The position numbers were made by a program, and so were the translations under genes. A DNA stretch of 64,000 bases from Castanea sativa. Its lineage: Eukaryota > Streptophyta > Magnoliopsida > Fagales > Fagaceae. Each line of letters opens with the position of its first letter. The first letter of the stretch is position 1. This document shows positions 46,743-63,560 of this stretch, one piece after another. A model generated the notes under the pieces. That model was given only the letters and a program-made list of their open reading frames with translations, was not told where the DNA came from and made no database searches. The stretch covers positions 28,544,001 through 28,608,000 of the forward strand of contig NC_134021.1 of NCBI RefSeq assembly GCF_040712315.1, written 5' to 3'.

Positions 46743-47464
46743 TGTGCGCACCCTAAATATAGTCAACAGACTTAATCTATACTTGGGCTCACAACTTATT
46801 TTATTGTGGGTTTTGGGTTTCCTACTATAGGTAGTCATTTGCTCGGAGATCCCGTTACACACTCTTATTTTCACAAACCCCTCTCTTTTTCCTTACTGAG
46901 TTACTCCCTTTTTCTCTCAATATAGCCACTCTCTCTTTCTCTTCTCTGTTTTTTTTCTTTGCAATGCCAACCCCCAAATCTCTCACCCTAGCCTCCCATT
47001 TATAGCTGGAGGTAAGTGGGGGTGTTATGATTATTTCCTGATCTCACTCATGTGGATGGGGGTCCAATTCCATTGCTTCTAAGTGGAGGTACCGTTGGGA
47101 ATAGTGGTAATGGCATTGGATCTGGTTCCTGCCACCAAAAGGCTGTTCGGCGGTGATACTCCCCAAGGCATTACCGAACCGCTAAGACCTTGTATCCCCA
47201 AGCAATTACACTCTCGACCAAGTTAGAGTTGATCGAGAGGGGCTTGCTTTTGACGTTCAAGACATGATGGCTCCATTATAGTTTTTGGGTTTAGACTAGG
47301 TTTCGAGGTGCGTTCGAACTGAGGCCATAAGCCCAAGGGGGATAGGGTCAGGTGTTATATCTCAAGGTCAGGGCCCAAGGCCCAACGGGCCTAGACCCCT
47401 ACCCCGTATGGTGCCACAAGGCTAGGGTCTGAGGCCCAATGGGCCTGGGGCCCTGCCCCGTACA
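46743..47464 (-). repeat. LTR copy 3 (5' LTR of the element)
   Basis: 722 bp with termini TGTGCGCACCC and CCCGTACA in + text, aligned end to end with copy 1, including the approximately 54-bp segment missing from copy 2. It differs from copy 1 by several substitutions per 100 bases, so the insertion is old. The outer end abuts ATATG. Confidence 0.88.
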
Positions 47465-47469
47465 ATATG

Positions 47470-48603
47470 TTTCCCATGTTATATTCAACAAAATCCAAGT
47501 GGGAAAAATTCATCTAAAAAGTGTGATGCACTTCTAAGAAACTTGAGAAAAATTAAGTTTGCATCCATCAACTTCCAAAACAAATTTACACAATACTGAA
47601 TAGAAACCACTTGAAAGAAACTATAAAGATATTTTATTTATTTTTTCTTTAATATTGAAGAATGATGTACAATCTGATCAAATTAAGGTTCTATTTGCAT
47701 CCATATAAGAAATTTTATAACTCAACAAAAATATAAGCGTTCAACACATATAGGGATTCATTATGACATAATTTATTTTACCATTCTCATAGAATGCAAT
47801 AGGAATAATGATTTTGAAGCCATAAGCATAGGTGCATAAATCATAATTGCTTATCCATCCCCCATAAAATTCATTAATTTACACATACACGGATACATGC
47901 TACCGTGTATATAAACATGTTAACCACGGTGAGAATAAAAGAATGGGCAAAATGAAAATGATATATAATATGTTACAAAACTCAGAAAACGTTTTCATAT
48001 GATCCAGAGGATAGATAAATGGAGATTGCATTACAAAATCATTCTTAACAACCATATATGAAAGAGAAGCTTTTGTTTTGTGTTCATAAAGAATGATTTT
48101 CCCAATAAATAAAACAGTTTTTTCACCTTAATTAAATGCTAAATTATGTCTTTCATAATTTCAATTACTTAAAAAAATAAATAAAACAATTGTATTCCCA
48201 TTGGCGCTGCCACCACGACCAACCTACGACGTATGCCACTATCGAGTATCAAGAGCTCCAACACCGCTTGTCATGGCTGACCACTGTCAATTCACTTCCT
48301 TCGACAACAGCCATCACTTCCACTTTGTCCCTCTTAAGTCGATAAAAAAAAATAATAATAATAATAAAATAGTAACTATTGGTTTAGCATCTGCATAAAC
48401 CATCCTAATAAGATTCCGAAGTAATTGCTTGGGCATGCAAAATTTTTAGGAATGATTTGTTAAGCCAGTAGTTATACAACAGCATCATTTTCCACACTAG
48501 ATGGAACGTAGGTTCTTCGTGGATTTGGAATTTATGAGGTGGTACAGGTGATTTTTTCTTTTTTATTTTTTTTTATTTTTTTAATGGGGTTAAGACAAAT
48601 TGC
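47470..48603. other. Intergenic DNA, no gene seen
   Basis: AT-rich. The ORF at 48201-48398 has no domain. Confidence 0.5.
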
Positions 48604-48909
48604 ATGTTTGGATGCTCGTTGCGTTTTGCAAAGCTGCGTTTTCACGTTTCCTTTCTTTTTTTTCTTCTGCTGCTGCTGCACGCGTCAGGGGGACAACGGT
48701 ACTGTTCATGAATAGTAACCGTGATTTATTGACTTTTCCGTCCTTTTTGTCACATTTGTGGGTCCCGTGTACTGTTCATGGGACCCACAACTTCACTTTC
48801 CAGCCAATTTTTTATTAAAAATGGGTCCCACAACACTATTCACACATTTAAAAATTATTTTGCTACAGTGTTTTCAGTTTTCAGTAATAAGTTCTATCCA
48901 AACAAACCC
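48604..48909. mobile_element. MITE, same family as 6681-7064
   Basis: Ends TGTTTGGATGCTCG and CTATCCAAACAAACCC. The right third (GGGTCCCACAACACTATTC, AAAATTATTTTGCTACAGTG) is the reverse complement of the left part of the 6681 element. It has extra GTACTGTTCATG repeats in the middle. The ORF at 48600-48818 is inside it and is not a gene. Confidence 0.6.
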
Positions 48910-49703
48910 AAAGTGGAAGAGTGATGTTTTTCGTTAGAGGAAGTGGGTTGGCGGTGGTCAGACATGACAAGTGGTATTGATGGCGTCGGAGCTCTTGATA
49001 GTTGATGGTAGTGGCAGTGATAGTGGGAATACGATGGGTTTATTTATTTTTTTAGGTAATTGAAATTATCAAAGGCATATATTGAACATTTAATTAAATA
49101 AATAGATACGTGACATATTTTTATTTGTGGAGTATAGAATGAAGTAGAAATAGTGATAAAGAAAATTTGGGCTTAGGAGTAGGGGACTCTTACAATTTAG
49201 GACCTATGCTATGCTATACCAAACCAAGCTTTTGTTGAGCTCTCAAAAAGACAGGACTTTGAGCACGTTTGCCATTGATCTAAGTTAAAGTTATGGCCTA
49301 AAAAAACTTCAACAACTTGCTTACATCAAGGCTTTATTGCTTTAGTAGCACCACCTGAAATATATACATTATGATACACAGTATAATTCTTACATATATA
49401 ATTTAAATATTATTAATAGTCATTCTTATATTTTTTTAACTCTTTAAAAAGTCTTGTAATAATATTATTAAGTTGAACATGTAAATTGTCATTTTTAAAA
49501 ATAAAAAAAATTGTGTTCATTAATTCTAGATTCTTTGGTTTTTGTATGCAATAACTCACTTAGATGAATATTTATGATGTGGTCTCACATTCGACTCCAA
49601 AATTAAGCAATAAAACTCTCTTTAAAAATAAACAATTTAGGACACGTGAAGCAAAATTGGACTTCAATTATAGAATCTAAACGGATTTTCTCTAATTTAT
49701 ACC

Positions 49704-49780
<77 letters not shown>

Positions 49781-52260
49781 TACCAAAATATTATATTTTA
49801 TTGATTTCTCAAAAAAAATTATTGCCAATAGTTACTCTACATAAAACTCTATTATCTAAATTCAAGAAATTTAAAATTATACTTCAATTAAAACCCTCCA
49901 AATGTTCAAGTTTCAATATTTGATTATGAAGATTATTTACTAAAGTCTATAGATTAAATTCTATTGCTAATAAATTACTCTACACAAAATTTTATTATGA
50001 AATCCCCCCCAAAAGTTAAAAAAAAAATTACTGAAATTTAAACTTTATTACAAATTTTCAAAAAATATAAAGTAATTTAATTATTTATTTCATTATATTG
50101 CATAATTTAAATTTTTATATAATAAAATTTACACAATACATGTTTGCCTGTAGTGGCTTAATTTATATATGTATTATATTTCATAAAATAATTTAAATAA
50201 ATTATAATTTTCTTTAATTAAGTAGTGAATAATGCTTGTCTATTTCTATATAATAATATTTAAAAGTTGAAGCATTATATTTATTGTTATTACACTCATA
50301 CTAAGCCACATCGATGTAACATCTATCTTCATCTATTTTGGTCTAATTCGATCCATTTTAGTTCACTTTAATCTGTTATTCACAAAATATTTCGTCTTAT
50401 ATAATAATTAAATGAAAAATGCATTATGTGTTTCCTTAAAAAAAACTTAAAAAATTTAAAACACTTTCAAATAACAAATATAAATGGCTTAATTAAAAAA
50501 ATCTAATATATTGTATCAATTATACTTTGTTGTCATAAAAAAATATTTTGTTAAAAAACAATCACATCATTTTAAGTAGGATTTGAGACAAACACTTATA
50601 ATTATCATCTGCTATTTTTTTTTTTTTCTCTTAACAAAAAAATAAATCATCAAATATTTTTGCACATCATGCAGGTCTATGACTAATTATGAATATGATT
50701 CAAATTAGATTTAAGTTGTTCCATGACAAATTGACAATATAGTTTCTGAGTAGAGGGGAAAAAAAAAAAGGAATTTGGATAGAGTTTGTGTATGTTGGAA
50801 TAGACCTTAAGAAAATATATTTTGTTTTTGAATATACATTTGTTGTTGCACGATAATAATAATAATAATAATAATAATGAGTTTATTATTGGCAATTTGG
50901 CATCATTATGCAATAAACTGTCACCAAACTCTGCCAGCACTGTGAAACGAACAAAAAAGGAAAATCTTACTATGAGAGATTTTATAATTTATAGTAGAAC
51001 AGGAACAGTTTCCAAAAAGGTTTGAGGATGATTAATACGAATGATAAATCCGTGTGGACTGAGGTAGTTGAGATTTTTTTTTTTTTAATGGAAAAAAGGA
51101 TGTTGAGAGTTGAGATAGCCACATACATCCGAACCAATTAAAGTCAGTTTGAACGTTGAAATCCCACACTCGTTGTACTTCCACTTTTAACCCAGATTCA
51201 CTGAATAAAGGGTGGAGCGTGCACCGAACGCAATGCTAACAGTGCTAACAAAATAGGGCAAACTTTATAAAGGATTGACTGATTGACATCAAGTGAAACA
51301 TCATTTGCAATTAAAAAACATTTTCTATTCTTATCAAAAAAAAAAAAAAAAAAAAAAAAATTCTATTGAAAAGTTGAAATTGAAAATTATTTTTTATACC
51401 TAAAATACAAATTTCATTCTTCAATTTTGATTGAAATTTATTTTAATTCTTTAATTTTACTTTTATTTAATTGAGTTTTTAAGTTTTAAATTTATTTAAA
51501 TCAGATAATCTGTTCAATTTTATTACAAAATTTCCATTAAAATTTTTTTTCTCACCTAAAAAAAATCTGTATAATTAATAAAAAATCTTATATATTTTTT
51601 ATGTGAGTATTTTTTTTCATTATTTTGAATTTGGGCATATTGGCACGGTCAAACTCTTAAGATACTAATTGTTTTTTTTTTATGTAAGCGGTGATTAATC
51701 TTTAAAATTTTAATTTAACCACATAAGAGATTGTACTAATTGAACTAATGTTTATCTCCTACTATATGTTAGGTTTGGCAAAAGCTTACACATGACTTTT
51801 AGTTTTAGACCCACCAGATATATATTTAACACTCTTCTAAAATTGGGAAAAATATTAGACATTTTTAGGAAAAGTGACACAGTGTTCATGACCCAGCATC
51901 AGTTTGAGCGGTAGTGACAATAGATTGAGATCTAGTGCAATTTGCACCATACAATATTTTCTTAACAGTTCAGATCAAAATAATATTAACCATTGGATCA
52001 AAAAAGTAAAAAAAAAAAAAAAAAATTTGAGAGTTAAAAAAAAGTCAATAATTTTGAAAAAAAGAAAATGATGCGGGGGAATTGCACGAGTGATAACCAT
52101 GTGACGGTATTCGGATTTGGAGACTACCTAGAAGTTAAGTACGCCTCAAACTGTTCAACAATAAAAAAAAACGTACGCCTCAAACAGTCAAACTCAAGCT
52201 CAAATTATAAAATTAAAACAAACCCTCTCTGCTTTATGCCTTGAACTAAACTCACCCAAG
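48910..52260. other. Long AT-rich intergenic region
   Basis: Holds (AT)n of about 34 units at 49711-49779, (AAT)n at about 50851-50878, poly-A at 51335-51360 and several A/T runs. A TATA-like ATTATAAAATT near 52206 could serve the adenylosuccinate synthetase gene. No gene seen. Confidence 0.5.
49711..49779. repeat. (AT)n microsatellite
   Basis: Uninterrupted AT dinucleotides over about 68 bases. Confidence 0.9.
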
Positions 52261-52286
52261 TCTCTTATTGTAGTTGATTTGCGTCT

Positions 52287-52330
52287 GTGTGTGTGTGTCT
52301 CTCTCTCTCTGTCTCTGACTCTATCTCTAT
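52287..52330 (+). repeat. (GT)n(CT)n tract in the adenylosuccinate synthetase leader
   Basis: GTGTGTGTGTGT then CTCTCTCTCTCTGTCTCTG directly upstream of the ATG at 52348. Pyrimidine-rich leaders are common in plant housekeeping genes. The ORFs beginning at 52279 and 52287 are readings of this tract and lack an ATG in the needed frame. Confidence 0.75.
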
Positions 52331-52347
52331 CTCAGTGTCTCAGCAGC

Positions 52348-56079
<3,732 letters not shown>

Positions 56080-56807
56080 TTTGATTATTGTTCCTTCTTA
56101 AGATGTTAGAGAGGATTCTCTTTATCTGAAGAAATGAGAAAATGCTAGATGAATTTCCTCTTTAAAATGGTAGATTATCTTGGAGAAAAAGTATAACATA
56201 AGGTGGCTATATGCATTTGATGTAACAATTATGTATTCAATGTATGTGGAATGCCTTTTTTTTTTTTTTTTTGAGAAACCTGTGGAATGCCATTTTGAAT
56301 CTGAATACTTTTACGACTCTGACAATTTTGGTGCTGTATTTTAGGCAGTGTTCACAACTTATGATGGTGCTAGAAATGGAAGTTTTTGGTTATTAGATTG
56401 AGTTCAGGGCATCAAGATGGTGATTTATTTATTGTTGTTGTCATTGTCTTGGTCAATATTGCCATAGGGAATTAGGTAAATCGTGAATTAGGTCGTGATA
56501 TCTCTTCAGTGGGTCGCTATCGTATCCGTTTAAAAGATTATAAATTTCAGAGGAAAAAACAATGCTTTATGTGAGTATGTTAGCTGAAGCTTGTTTAATT
56601 TATACTCAAATTTAAGATCGCATAGATGCTTATTATTTTTTTGCTGAATGTATAGATGCTTATTATTATTTTTTTCTCTGCTAAAAAAAAAAAGGGTGTT
56701 TGGTGTGGGCTCATTGACCCCACACCATGTGATGACAATTGGTAATACCACGTGTACTGCCTTACCATAGTTATTACTTGAACCGTTTCGGTATAGGTAC
56801 TTATTAG

Positions 56808-56838
<31 letters not shown>

Positions 56839-57233
56839 AGGAAATATTATAGAATTAGTCCTATAACTTAGTTTGTGTTATCATGATAAAGCCCTGAACT
56901 TTATGAAGATGAAGATTCAAAAGATTTTCAAATCAAACAAATCCCTTCTCAACGCAACTGTATTCTGTAGGAGGTAAGTTAAAGGGTAAGTATCTTTACC
57001 CAAAAAAATAGAAGAGACCGGCAACAACCCATCCCAGCTCAATCTGAACCCAAAAAACGATCCACCATCAACACCAAGAACCTAAAACGCTCAATAACCC
57101 GTTTATCAAAAAAAAAAAGAAAAAAACGCTCAACAACCCACTACAAACAAAAAATATGAACCAGAACGTTGAGAGGAGAAGAGGGCGGCACTGGAGAGAT
57201 AAAATAAAATAAATAAAAAAGAGAGGAGAGAAG

Positions 57234-57271
<38 letters not shown>

Positions 57272-57435
57272 ATATTTAATGAGAGAAGAGAGAGAAGCCA
57301 AACAAACAATATTTTATTTATTACTTTATTGCTCTAGCAAATTGCTAAATATTTAGTAGTCTAATGACAAAGCACCACGGTTCTAAAATCTCAAAGATGG
57401 CACTTTACTATAGCTAGTTTGTCAAATTTTAATTA
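56080..57435. other. 3' flank of PURA and intergenic DNA
   Basis: Includes the PURA 3' untranslated region, a T-run near 56255, a long A-run at 56809-56836 and (GA)n at 57237-57268. No second gene seen; the minus-strand ORFs here are microsatellite readings. Confidence 0.5.
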
Positions 57436-58797
57436 GGAGGATTCACAATAAGGTTGTTAATATAGCTTCAAAGCTATCTTAACAACATAAACACTAAAAA
57501 AGCCCATACTTCAAAGATGCTAAACTTAAAATTTATTAGTAACTTGCTACTGTAAGTTGCTACTAGTAACAACACACTATAGCAAGTTGCAACTTTTAAC
57601 TTCTTTTTATTAATTTTTTCTCTCTCTGTCCCATGCCTCTCACTCAAGTCTCTTCTCCCTCCTCTCTCAGTTCTCTCCTCTCTCTCTCCAAAATCTAATC
57701 TTTCTTCTCTCCGTCGGCGACTTCCCAACCACCACTACTTCGCCAGCATTCATCCCTTGTTGGTGGTTGGGCCGCTTGTATAGGTTTTGGTAGGCTATGG
57801 CTAAGTTGATCTAGTGGGTGGGTTTTGGTGGGTTTGATCTCGTGGGTGGGTTGTGGCTGGGTGTTAGTTGGATTCAAATCCTCTAGATTTCTTAGAATAC
57901 TTTACCAATATATTTCTTTAAGTCCTAACCACTCTTTTATAATTTGAGAATCTAGATTCTACTATGTCAGCATTCTACTAATAATACTCTTAAAATAATA
58001 AAATAATGTTGCAAACAAAATAATTAAGAGTATTGTTAGCGGAATGCTGACATTGCAAACTCTAGACCCTTAAATCATAAAAGACTGGTTAGGATTTAAA
58101 GAAATTTACCGGTAGAGTACCTTAGGAAATCTAGAAGATCGGAATCCGTGTTGGTTGGGTTGTGGGTAGGTTGATCTCATGGGTGGGTTTTGGTTGAGTT
58201 CTAGTAGGTTGATTGTGGGCTCTTTTTTCCTCCAGTGGTGGTGGCTGGCAGTGCCCGAGCTGGTTGCTGGGTTTTTATGGTTGTGGGTCTTGTAATTTTC
58301 ATTTTTCTCAAAACACGTTTCATTTTCCTCTAGTGGTTGTTGGGTTCTTAAAACAATGTTGTATACTCAAAATTTTAATTTTCTCTCTTCGCGAAATCCG
58401 AAGAAAAATGGTGAAAAATAGTTGATGAATTTTCAACTTTCAAGTCAGTTTAGGAAATGGGTATTTCTCTTTTTGTAGTGTGTGATGTTTGTGTTGTTGA
58501 GAATTCCCATGTGGGTCTCTTTGTGAGTTCTCTATGGAGTGTATCTCTTTGTTTTTTGTTTTTTTTTTAAACCAGTTATGGTGGTGATAAGTGGTAGTGG
58601 GTGTTGGCAGCAAAGAAGAGAGAGAAGAGAAAGAGATGGAGAAGAAGATGAAGGAGAGAGCAAGAACTAAAAAAAAATTGTAAAAAAAATAGAAGTTTTG
58701 ATGTAGAGTGTATTGTAAAGTGAAATGTTAAAATAAATAAAATATATTTTTGAGTTGCTAAAAGCTATATTTTTTGAGAACCTTAATGTGAATGCTC
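57436..58797. mobile_element. Non-autonomous DNA transposon, about 1.36 kb
   Basis: Left end TTAGGAGGATTCACAATAAG and the reverse complement of the right end TTAGAGCATTCACATTAAG form terminal inverted repeats extending through a shared ATAGCTT segment. TA or TTA/TAA at the ends fits a Harbinger- or mariner-type target, which I cannot decide. The interior has no transposase text; the ORFs near 57474-57877 and 58213 lack domains. It carries a nested MITE at 57870-58147. Confidence 0.5.
57870..58147. mobile_element. Nested 278-bp foldback MITE, 9-bp target duplication
   Basis: Flanks GTGTTAGTT (57861-57869) and GTGTTGGTT (58148-58156) match 8 of 9. The arms match for about 120 bases (for example TTTCTTTAAGTCCTAACCA against TTTCTTTAAATCCTAACCA on the reverse strand; GTCAGCATTC and ATACTCTTAA near the centre). 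The long arms and 9-bp duplication point to a Mutator-type MITE. Confidence 0.75.
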
Positions 58798-58838
58798 TAA
58801 CACCACTTATAAACTTCTAACGTTTGTGCTGGTGGATA

Positions 58839-58869
58839 ACCCTAAACCCTAAACTCTAAACCCTAAACC
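58839..58869 (-). repeat. Interstitial telomere-like tract
   Basis: The + strand has CCCTAAA CCCTAAA CTCTAAA CCCTAAA, four plant telomere units with one substitution. It lies exactly where LINE homology ends and 40 bases from the end of the 57436 transposon. Confidence 0.8.
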
Positions 58870-61800
58870 ACAGACGTTTGCCTTTTTGGGTAAAACCTCC
58901 CTACATGTTCTCCATGCGAAGTGCCTTAGCTTATGTGGAACGGGAAGACTCCAGATTTTCCTGCAGAAGTGCCGCACCTAGTTGTTATCTGCACTAGTAC
59001 CATTGTTCTCGGTGTTCATTAGTTTCACAGCAAGAGAGTAGGCACGACGCACACTAAAGAGGTCGTTTGGAGAGGCTACCTAGATTTTCTTGTCTCTTGG
59101 GAGCTGAGAACTTAATGGTAGGCTCTTAAATACCTCTGCCACATGTGGATAAAACAAAGCATCGATGATCGCCGAATTCCAACTTGTCATCTCGGATCAA
59201 ATCAGTTCACATACCCGTGTGTCAGAATGCAAAAATAATCTGGGTGAGCAGACACTATGCATGGAGGCAGTGGGTAGCCATTTGTCTTCCCATATCTTTA
59301 TGTCCATGCCATTACCCACTCTCCACCTCATACCTTCTCTCATTAGTGATTGGGCAACCAATATACTATGCCAAATGAAAGAAGGGTTGCTGCCAATGGT
59401 GGCGTGGATGAAGTCATAACTCGGGAAGTACCTATCCTTGAGAACTTGATAGATAAGAGAGTTCTGCTTTGTTTGGAGTCTCCACCCCTATTTTGTGAGA
59501 AGAGCTAGGGTGAAATGTTTTATTTTCTTTAAACCTAGACCACCACAAGACTTTGGTTCACAAAACTTATCCCAACTTATCCACGCTATTTTCTTCTCAT
59601 CATTTCTTTGGCCCCGCTAGAAGTTTTGGATCATGCTTGTTAGATCATCACAAAGAGCGTCGGGTAATTTAAAACAGCTCATTGTGTATGTTGGGATAGC
59701 TTGTGTCACTGCCTTGATTAATACTTCATTTCCTACTTTAGACAACATCTTTTCTTTCCACCCCGCTAGCTTCTTCCCAAGTTTCTCTTTAATGCTTTTG
59801 AAAGTGTTCTGTTTGTTTCTCCCTACTGTGAAGGTAAGCCCAAGTATTTTTCATACTGTTTAATGACTTATGTCCCAAATATGGTTTTAATCTCCTCTTA
59901 GATATCTCTCAGAGTGTTCTTGCTGAAAAACAGTGCGATTTTTGCCCGATTCAACTGTTGACCTAAAGCTTGCTCATACACTTGTAAAATTTGTTGGAGC
60001 GAGTTACATTCTATAAGAGAAGCTTTGTAGAAAATCAAACTGTCATCAGCAAAGAACAAGTGGGATAGTTTAGGCCTTCCCCGACATATAGCTATTCCCT
60101 CCATTTGTCCATTTGCTACCAACTTTTTTATCAAAGTCGACAAACCTTCTGCACATAAGAGAACAAGATAAGGTGATAAGGGGTCTCCTTGACAGATTCC
60201 CCTAGTTGGTACAACATGGCCTTTTGGATTCCCGTTGAGCCTTATAGCATAAGTTTTAGAAGTTACATACTGCATGATTAATTTCCTCCACTTTACATCA
60301 AAACCCAACTTCTCTATGATTTTATCTAAACATTTCCATTCCACCCTATCATAGGTCTTATTCATATTGAGTTTAAGAGCCATCTCTCCAACCCTACCCA
60401 CTTTTTTTCTAGCTTATATGGTGCATAGTCTCAAAAGCAACAATAACATTATCTGTGATTAGCCTACCATTTACAAAGGCACTTTGAGTGTCACTAATGA
60501 TAGTAGGAAGAATCTTTTTTAGTCTATTAGCTGTGGTTTTAGATGCCATTTTATACACTATATTACACAAACTAATAGGTCTAAAATCAGTCACCAGTTT
60601 GGGGTCATTGACCTTAGGAATTAAAACAATGTGTGTATCATTAAAATTGGGAGGAAAAACACCAAAGTCAAGGAAGTCAAGTACCGTTTTAATCACCACC
60701 TCACCACTTGTATGCTAGAAGTGCTGAAAGAATAACAGGGGCATACCATCCGAACCTGGGGCTTTCAAGGGGTGCATTTGCTTTAGTGCTTGTCCAACCT
60801 CCTTTGCTGTAAAATCTCTAAGGAGCATTTGATTCATGGATGGTGACACTTTCATCTCAACTACATCTATGAGCTCACAGATATCTGTTGGGTTACTTAT
60901 GGTGAATAAATTTTTGTAGTGATCCACCACAATCTCCTTAATCTTGTGCTCCTCTTCATGCCACACACCATTTGAATCCAACATTCCCTCAATAAGGTTT
61001 TCCTTATATCTTGCCGAGGCTTTTGTATGAAAAAACCTCGTGTTTCTGTCTCCCTCTTGAAACCAAGTGAGTCTGGATTGTTGGCGCCACATTGCATCCT
61101 CCTTTTCAAGCCAACAGTTCAACTCCACCCTTGTATCTCGCATGAGTTGTGCAATGTCCGACATTGTGGGTTGAAGTTCAATCCACTCAAGCTGCTTCTG
61201 TAAGTTAGCAATCCATTTACCTACATGAACGAACTCTGTTTTGTTCCACCTCTCCAACCTGGCTCAGCAAGTCTCAATACATTTACCAAGTACATAATCT
61301 GCTCCCAAAGATAAGCCCTCCTCCCATGCATGTTGAACAACACCTTCGCATCATTGATCCTTTAATCACATAGACTCGAATCTAAATATTTTCTTTGTCT
61401 TCTTTTTTTGAAACTTTTGCACCATCCGAAGAGACAACGGGGAATGGTTAGAAGTTGAGGACGTAAGGTAAAATAGTTTGGTTGCTAGGAAGAGAGCCAA
61501 TCATTCCATTGTTGCCAATGCCCTATCAAGCCTTTCCCGAATCTGTGAGCCATCAGATTTTTGAAACAACCATGTGAACGCTTGACTAATGTAGCCAACA
61601 TCTTTGAGACCACAGAAATTAATGGTGTCGATGAAATTTTGCATTTGCTGCCTTGACCTTGCACTCCCTCCCTTCTTTTTTGACAAACCCGTCAACTCGT
61701 TAAAGTCACCAATTACTAGCCAAGGTAAAGTTGATGTACCTTTCAAATGTTTCAACTTTGCCTAAGATTCGGGCCTTTTGCTTATGTCTGGGTTGCCATA

Positions 61801-62100
61801 AAAGCCGGTGAGATGCCATCACCCTACTCCAGCTCTGCCCTCCACCACGACATCAATATGTGTCTGAGAGAATGTTTAAACATTCACAATGATTTCTTCC
61901 TTCCACAACAGAGCCAATCCACCACTCTTGCCATTACTCGATATTATGAAACCATGTTTAAGCTTGCACCTCTCTTGAACCTTTTTCATCCAATCTCAAT
62001 TCGACTTAGTCTCCATTAGGAAGACGATTGTGGGCTCTTCTTTTGTAACAACCTTTTCCAAGGCTTTAATTGTCCGGAGGTTCCAAGCCCCTAGCAGTTC
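58870..62100 (-). pseudogene. LINE ORF2: endonuclease, reverse transcriptase, zf-RVT
   Basis: On minus from the right: endonuclease start near 62080 (ELLGAWNLRTIKALEKVV), with LVIGDFNELTG (catalytic D-x-N block) and RERLDRALATMEW at 61501-61755. The linker with LTWFQEGDRNTRFFHTKAS is at 60715-61257. RT blocks follow: [55 protein letters not shown] and LSHLFFADDSLIFYK (catalytic F-A-D-D intact). A zf-RVT-like tail (IWSLPVPHKLRHFAW) ends at about 58870 beside the telomere-like tract. Stops and shifts between blocks make it inactive. Order and motifs are those of plant L1-type non-LTR elements. The + strand ORFs here are shadows. Confidence 0.85.
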
Positions 62101-62113
62101 TAGCTTATGAGCG

Positions 62114-63560
62114 TCATTGGGCCCTGCGGGGTTGTTCAACAACCTCTGCCGATCTTAAGTGAGTTGCCATAGTAGCAATAAGTGTATCTATCTCCACTGC
62201 CAACCTCCTTTTCTTACTCGAGCCATCTGCGTCATCCAAGCTGTGTAAATTGCACTTACGCTTTGAATCAATTGTCTTGGTTGTATGCTCCCCCACGTCA
62301 GCATGTTTCCCATTCTGCATCTGTATTTTTCCTTGAGTTCCCCGTGGTAAATTTTCAATAATTTTACCCCTTCCCCACCCCCTGCTTGACCTACCCTTGC
62401 CAGCTGTCCCATTCAGTTTACCTTCCTTTCCAACTGTGAAAATTATATCAGGTTTGACTGTTGACTCAGTTACAAACTTGAAAGCTCCCTCCATTACCTT
62501 GGCCGAATCACTAATGTCCTTAATATTCGACTTAACTACATGTGCATTCAATTCAAAGATTCTTTCCTTCCCTACTGAATTTTCTGTTTTGTCATTTTCT
62601 AGACTCGAAATAATCGTTTCTGAATTAAATTTGTCATTTAAGCCCCTCATAATTGTTTCAATCTCTTGGGATTGACTTTGCAAGCCACCACCTCCAATTT
62701 GGTCCATGCCACTAGCTACACCACCACTAAGTTCCTCGGTTTCCATGTGTGTGGTCGTTGGAATGATTGTTGTTACCATTGTGTTTGTTTGAAGGCATTG
62801 GTATGGGAACCTGCCTTAGGATGTTCTACGCAATCAAAACCCTGCACCTCTGCCACTGCCTTTCTCATCGGATTGTATTGTGAAGCCCTAATCCACGGGC
62901 CAAATTGTTGATCCTCCGTTGTTAACGTCCCTTTACTGTTAAGCCATAATACACAGTCCTTGTTATCATGAGATAAATGCCCACAACAGTAGCTGATGTT
63001 GGGGAGATGTTCGTAGAGAAAGGAAACCCAACCCTTCTTTGACTGATCCCATGTTACCTTCCTTCCTCAGCATAGTGGTTTTGTAATATCCACCGCCACC
63101 CTGACATGCATGAAATTGCCTCCTCTCATCTCCGAGATGTCCTTAGGTTTAGTGACCGCACCTAAGGTTTCCCCTAAACTTAGCATCGCCTTCGTGGTCA
63201 GCAAGGTGAATGGTAGATCGTGTAGTTGAACCCAAAAGAAAGCTGTGGAGAAAATAAGATCTTGGGTTGGTGTGGAACCATCATATTTCTATAGTGCAAC
63301 TAAATGCCTATCAAAAGCCCATGGTTCTCCTTGCAAGACATTTTCAGCATCAACCTCCAAATCAAAAGCTATTAGGAGCACGTTATTACCCGGATCACTA
63401 ACCTCAAAACTGCTTTTGGTACGCCATAGTGGTCAGAATGTTCTTGCCACTACCTCAATATTGAGGGAGCGGCGTGTGAAGAATTTAGCCGCCAAAACTA
63501 TTGATGTTTCTTCTTGTCACTAGATAGGTCAATATTAGTTTCTTCCACATCCGTTAGTGA
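62114..63560 (-). pseudogene. LINE ORF1: DUF4283-like RNA-binding and zinc knuckle protein
   Basis: On minus, from about 63520: a DUF4283-type domain (FWPLWRTKSSFEV, VLQGEPWAFDRHLVALQKYD, FFWVQLHDLPF, VDITKPLC), then a CCHC-like knuckle (YCCGHLSHDNKDC) at about 62960-63000, then PWIRAS and a Ser/Lys-rich region. The last is open as a 221-codon stretch at 62114-62779 (GRSSRGWGRGK, KRKCNL, SKKRRLAVE). Plant L1-type elements have this ORF1 layout, and the protein coats the element RNA. The DUF4283 part and the C-terminal part are in different frames. Confidence 0.75.

Larger units (their letters stand above)
36205..47464 (-). mobile_element. Ty3/gypsy retrotransposon of the Tat lineage, 11.3 kb, decayed
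   Basis: Bounded by a perfect 5-bp duplication ATATG (36200-36204 and 47465-47469). The 5' LTR is on the right (46743-47464). The left end carries two LTR copies in tandem. Reading leftward on minus: PBS, gag, protease, RT, RNase H, a second archaeal-type RNase H, integrase, a 71-bp tandem array, an antisense spliced gene, PPT and LTR. The second RNase H (NNEAEY motif) between RNase H and integrase, the tandem repeats in the long 3' untranslated part and the extra antisense ORF are known marks of the Tat lineage. Stops and shifts in every domain make it non-autonomous now. Confidence 0.9.
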
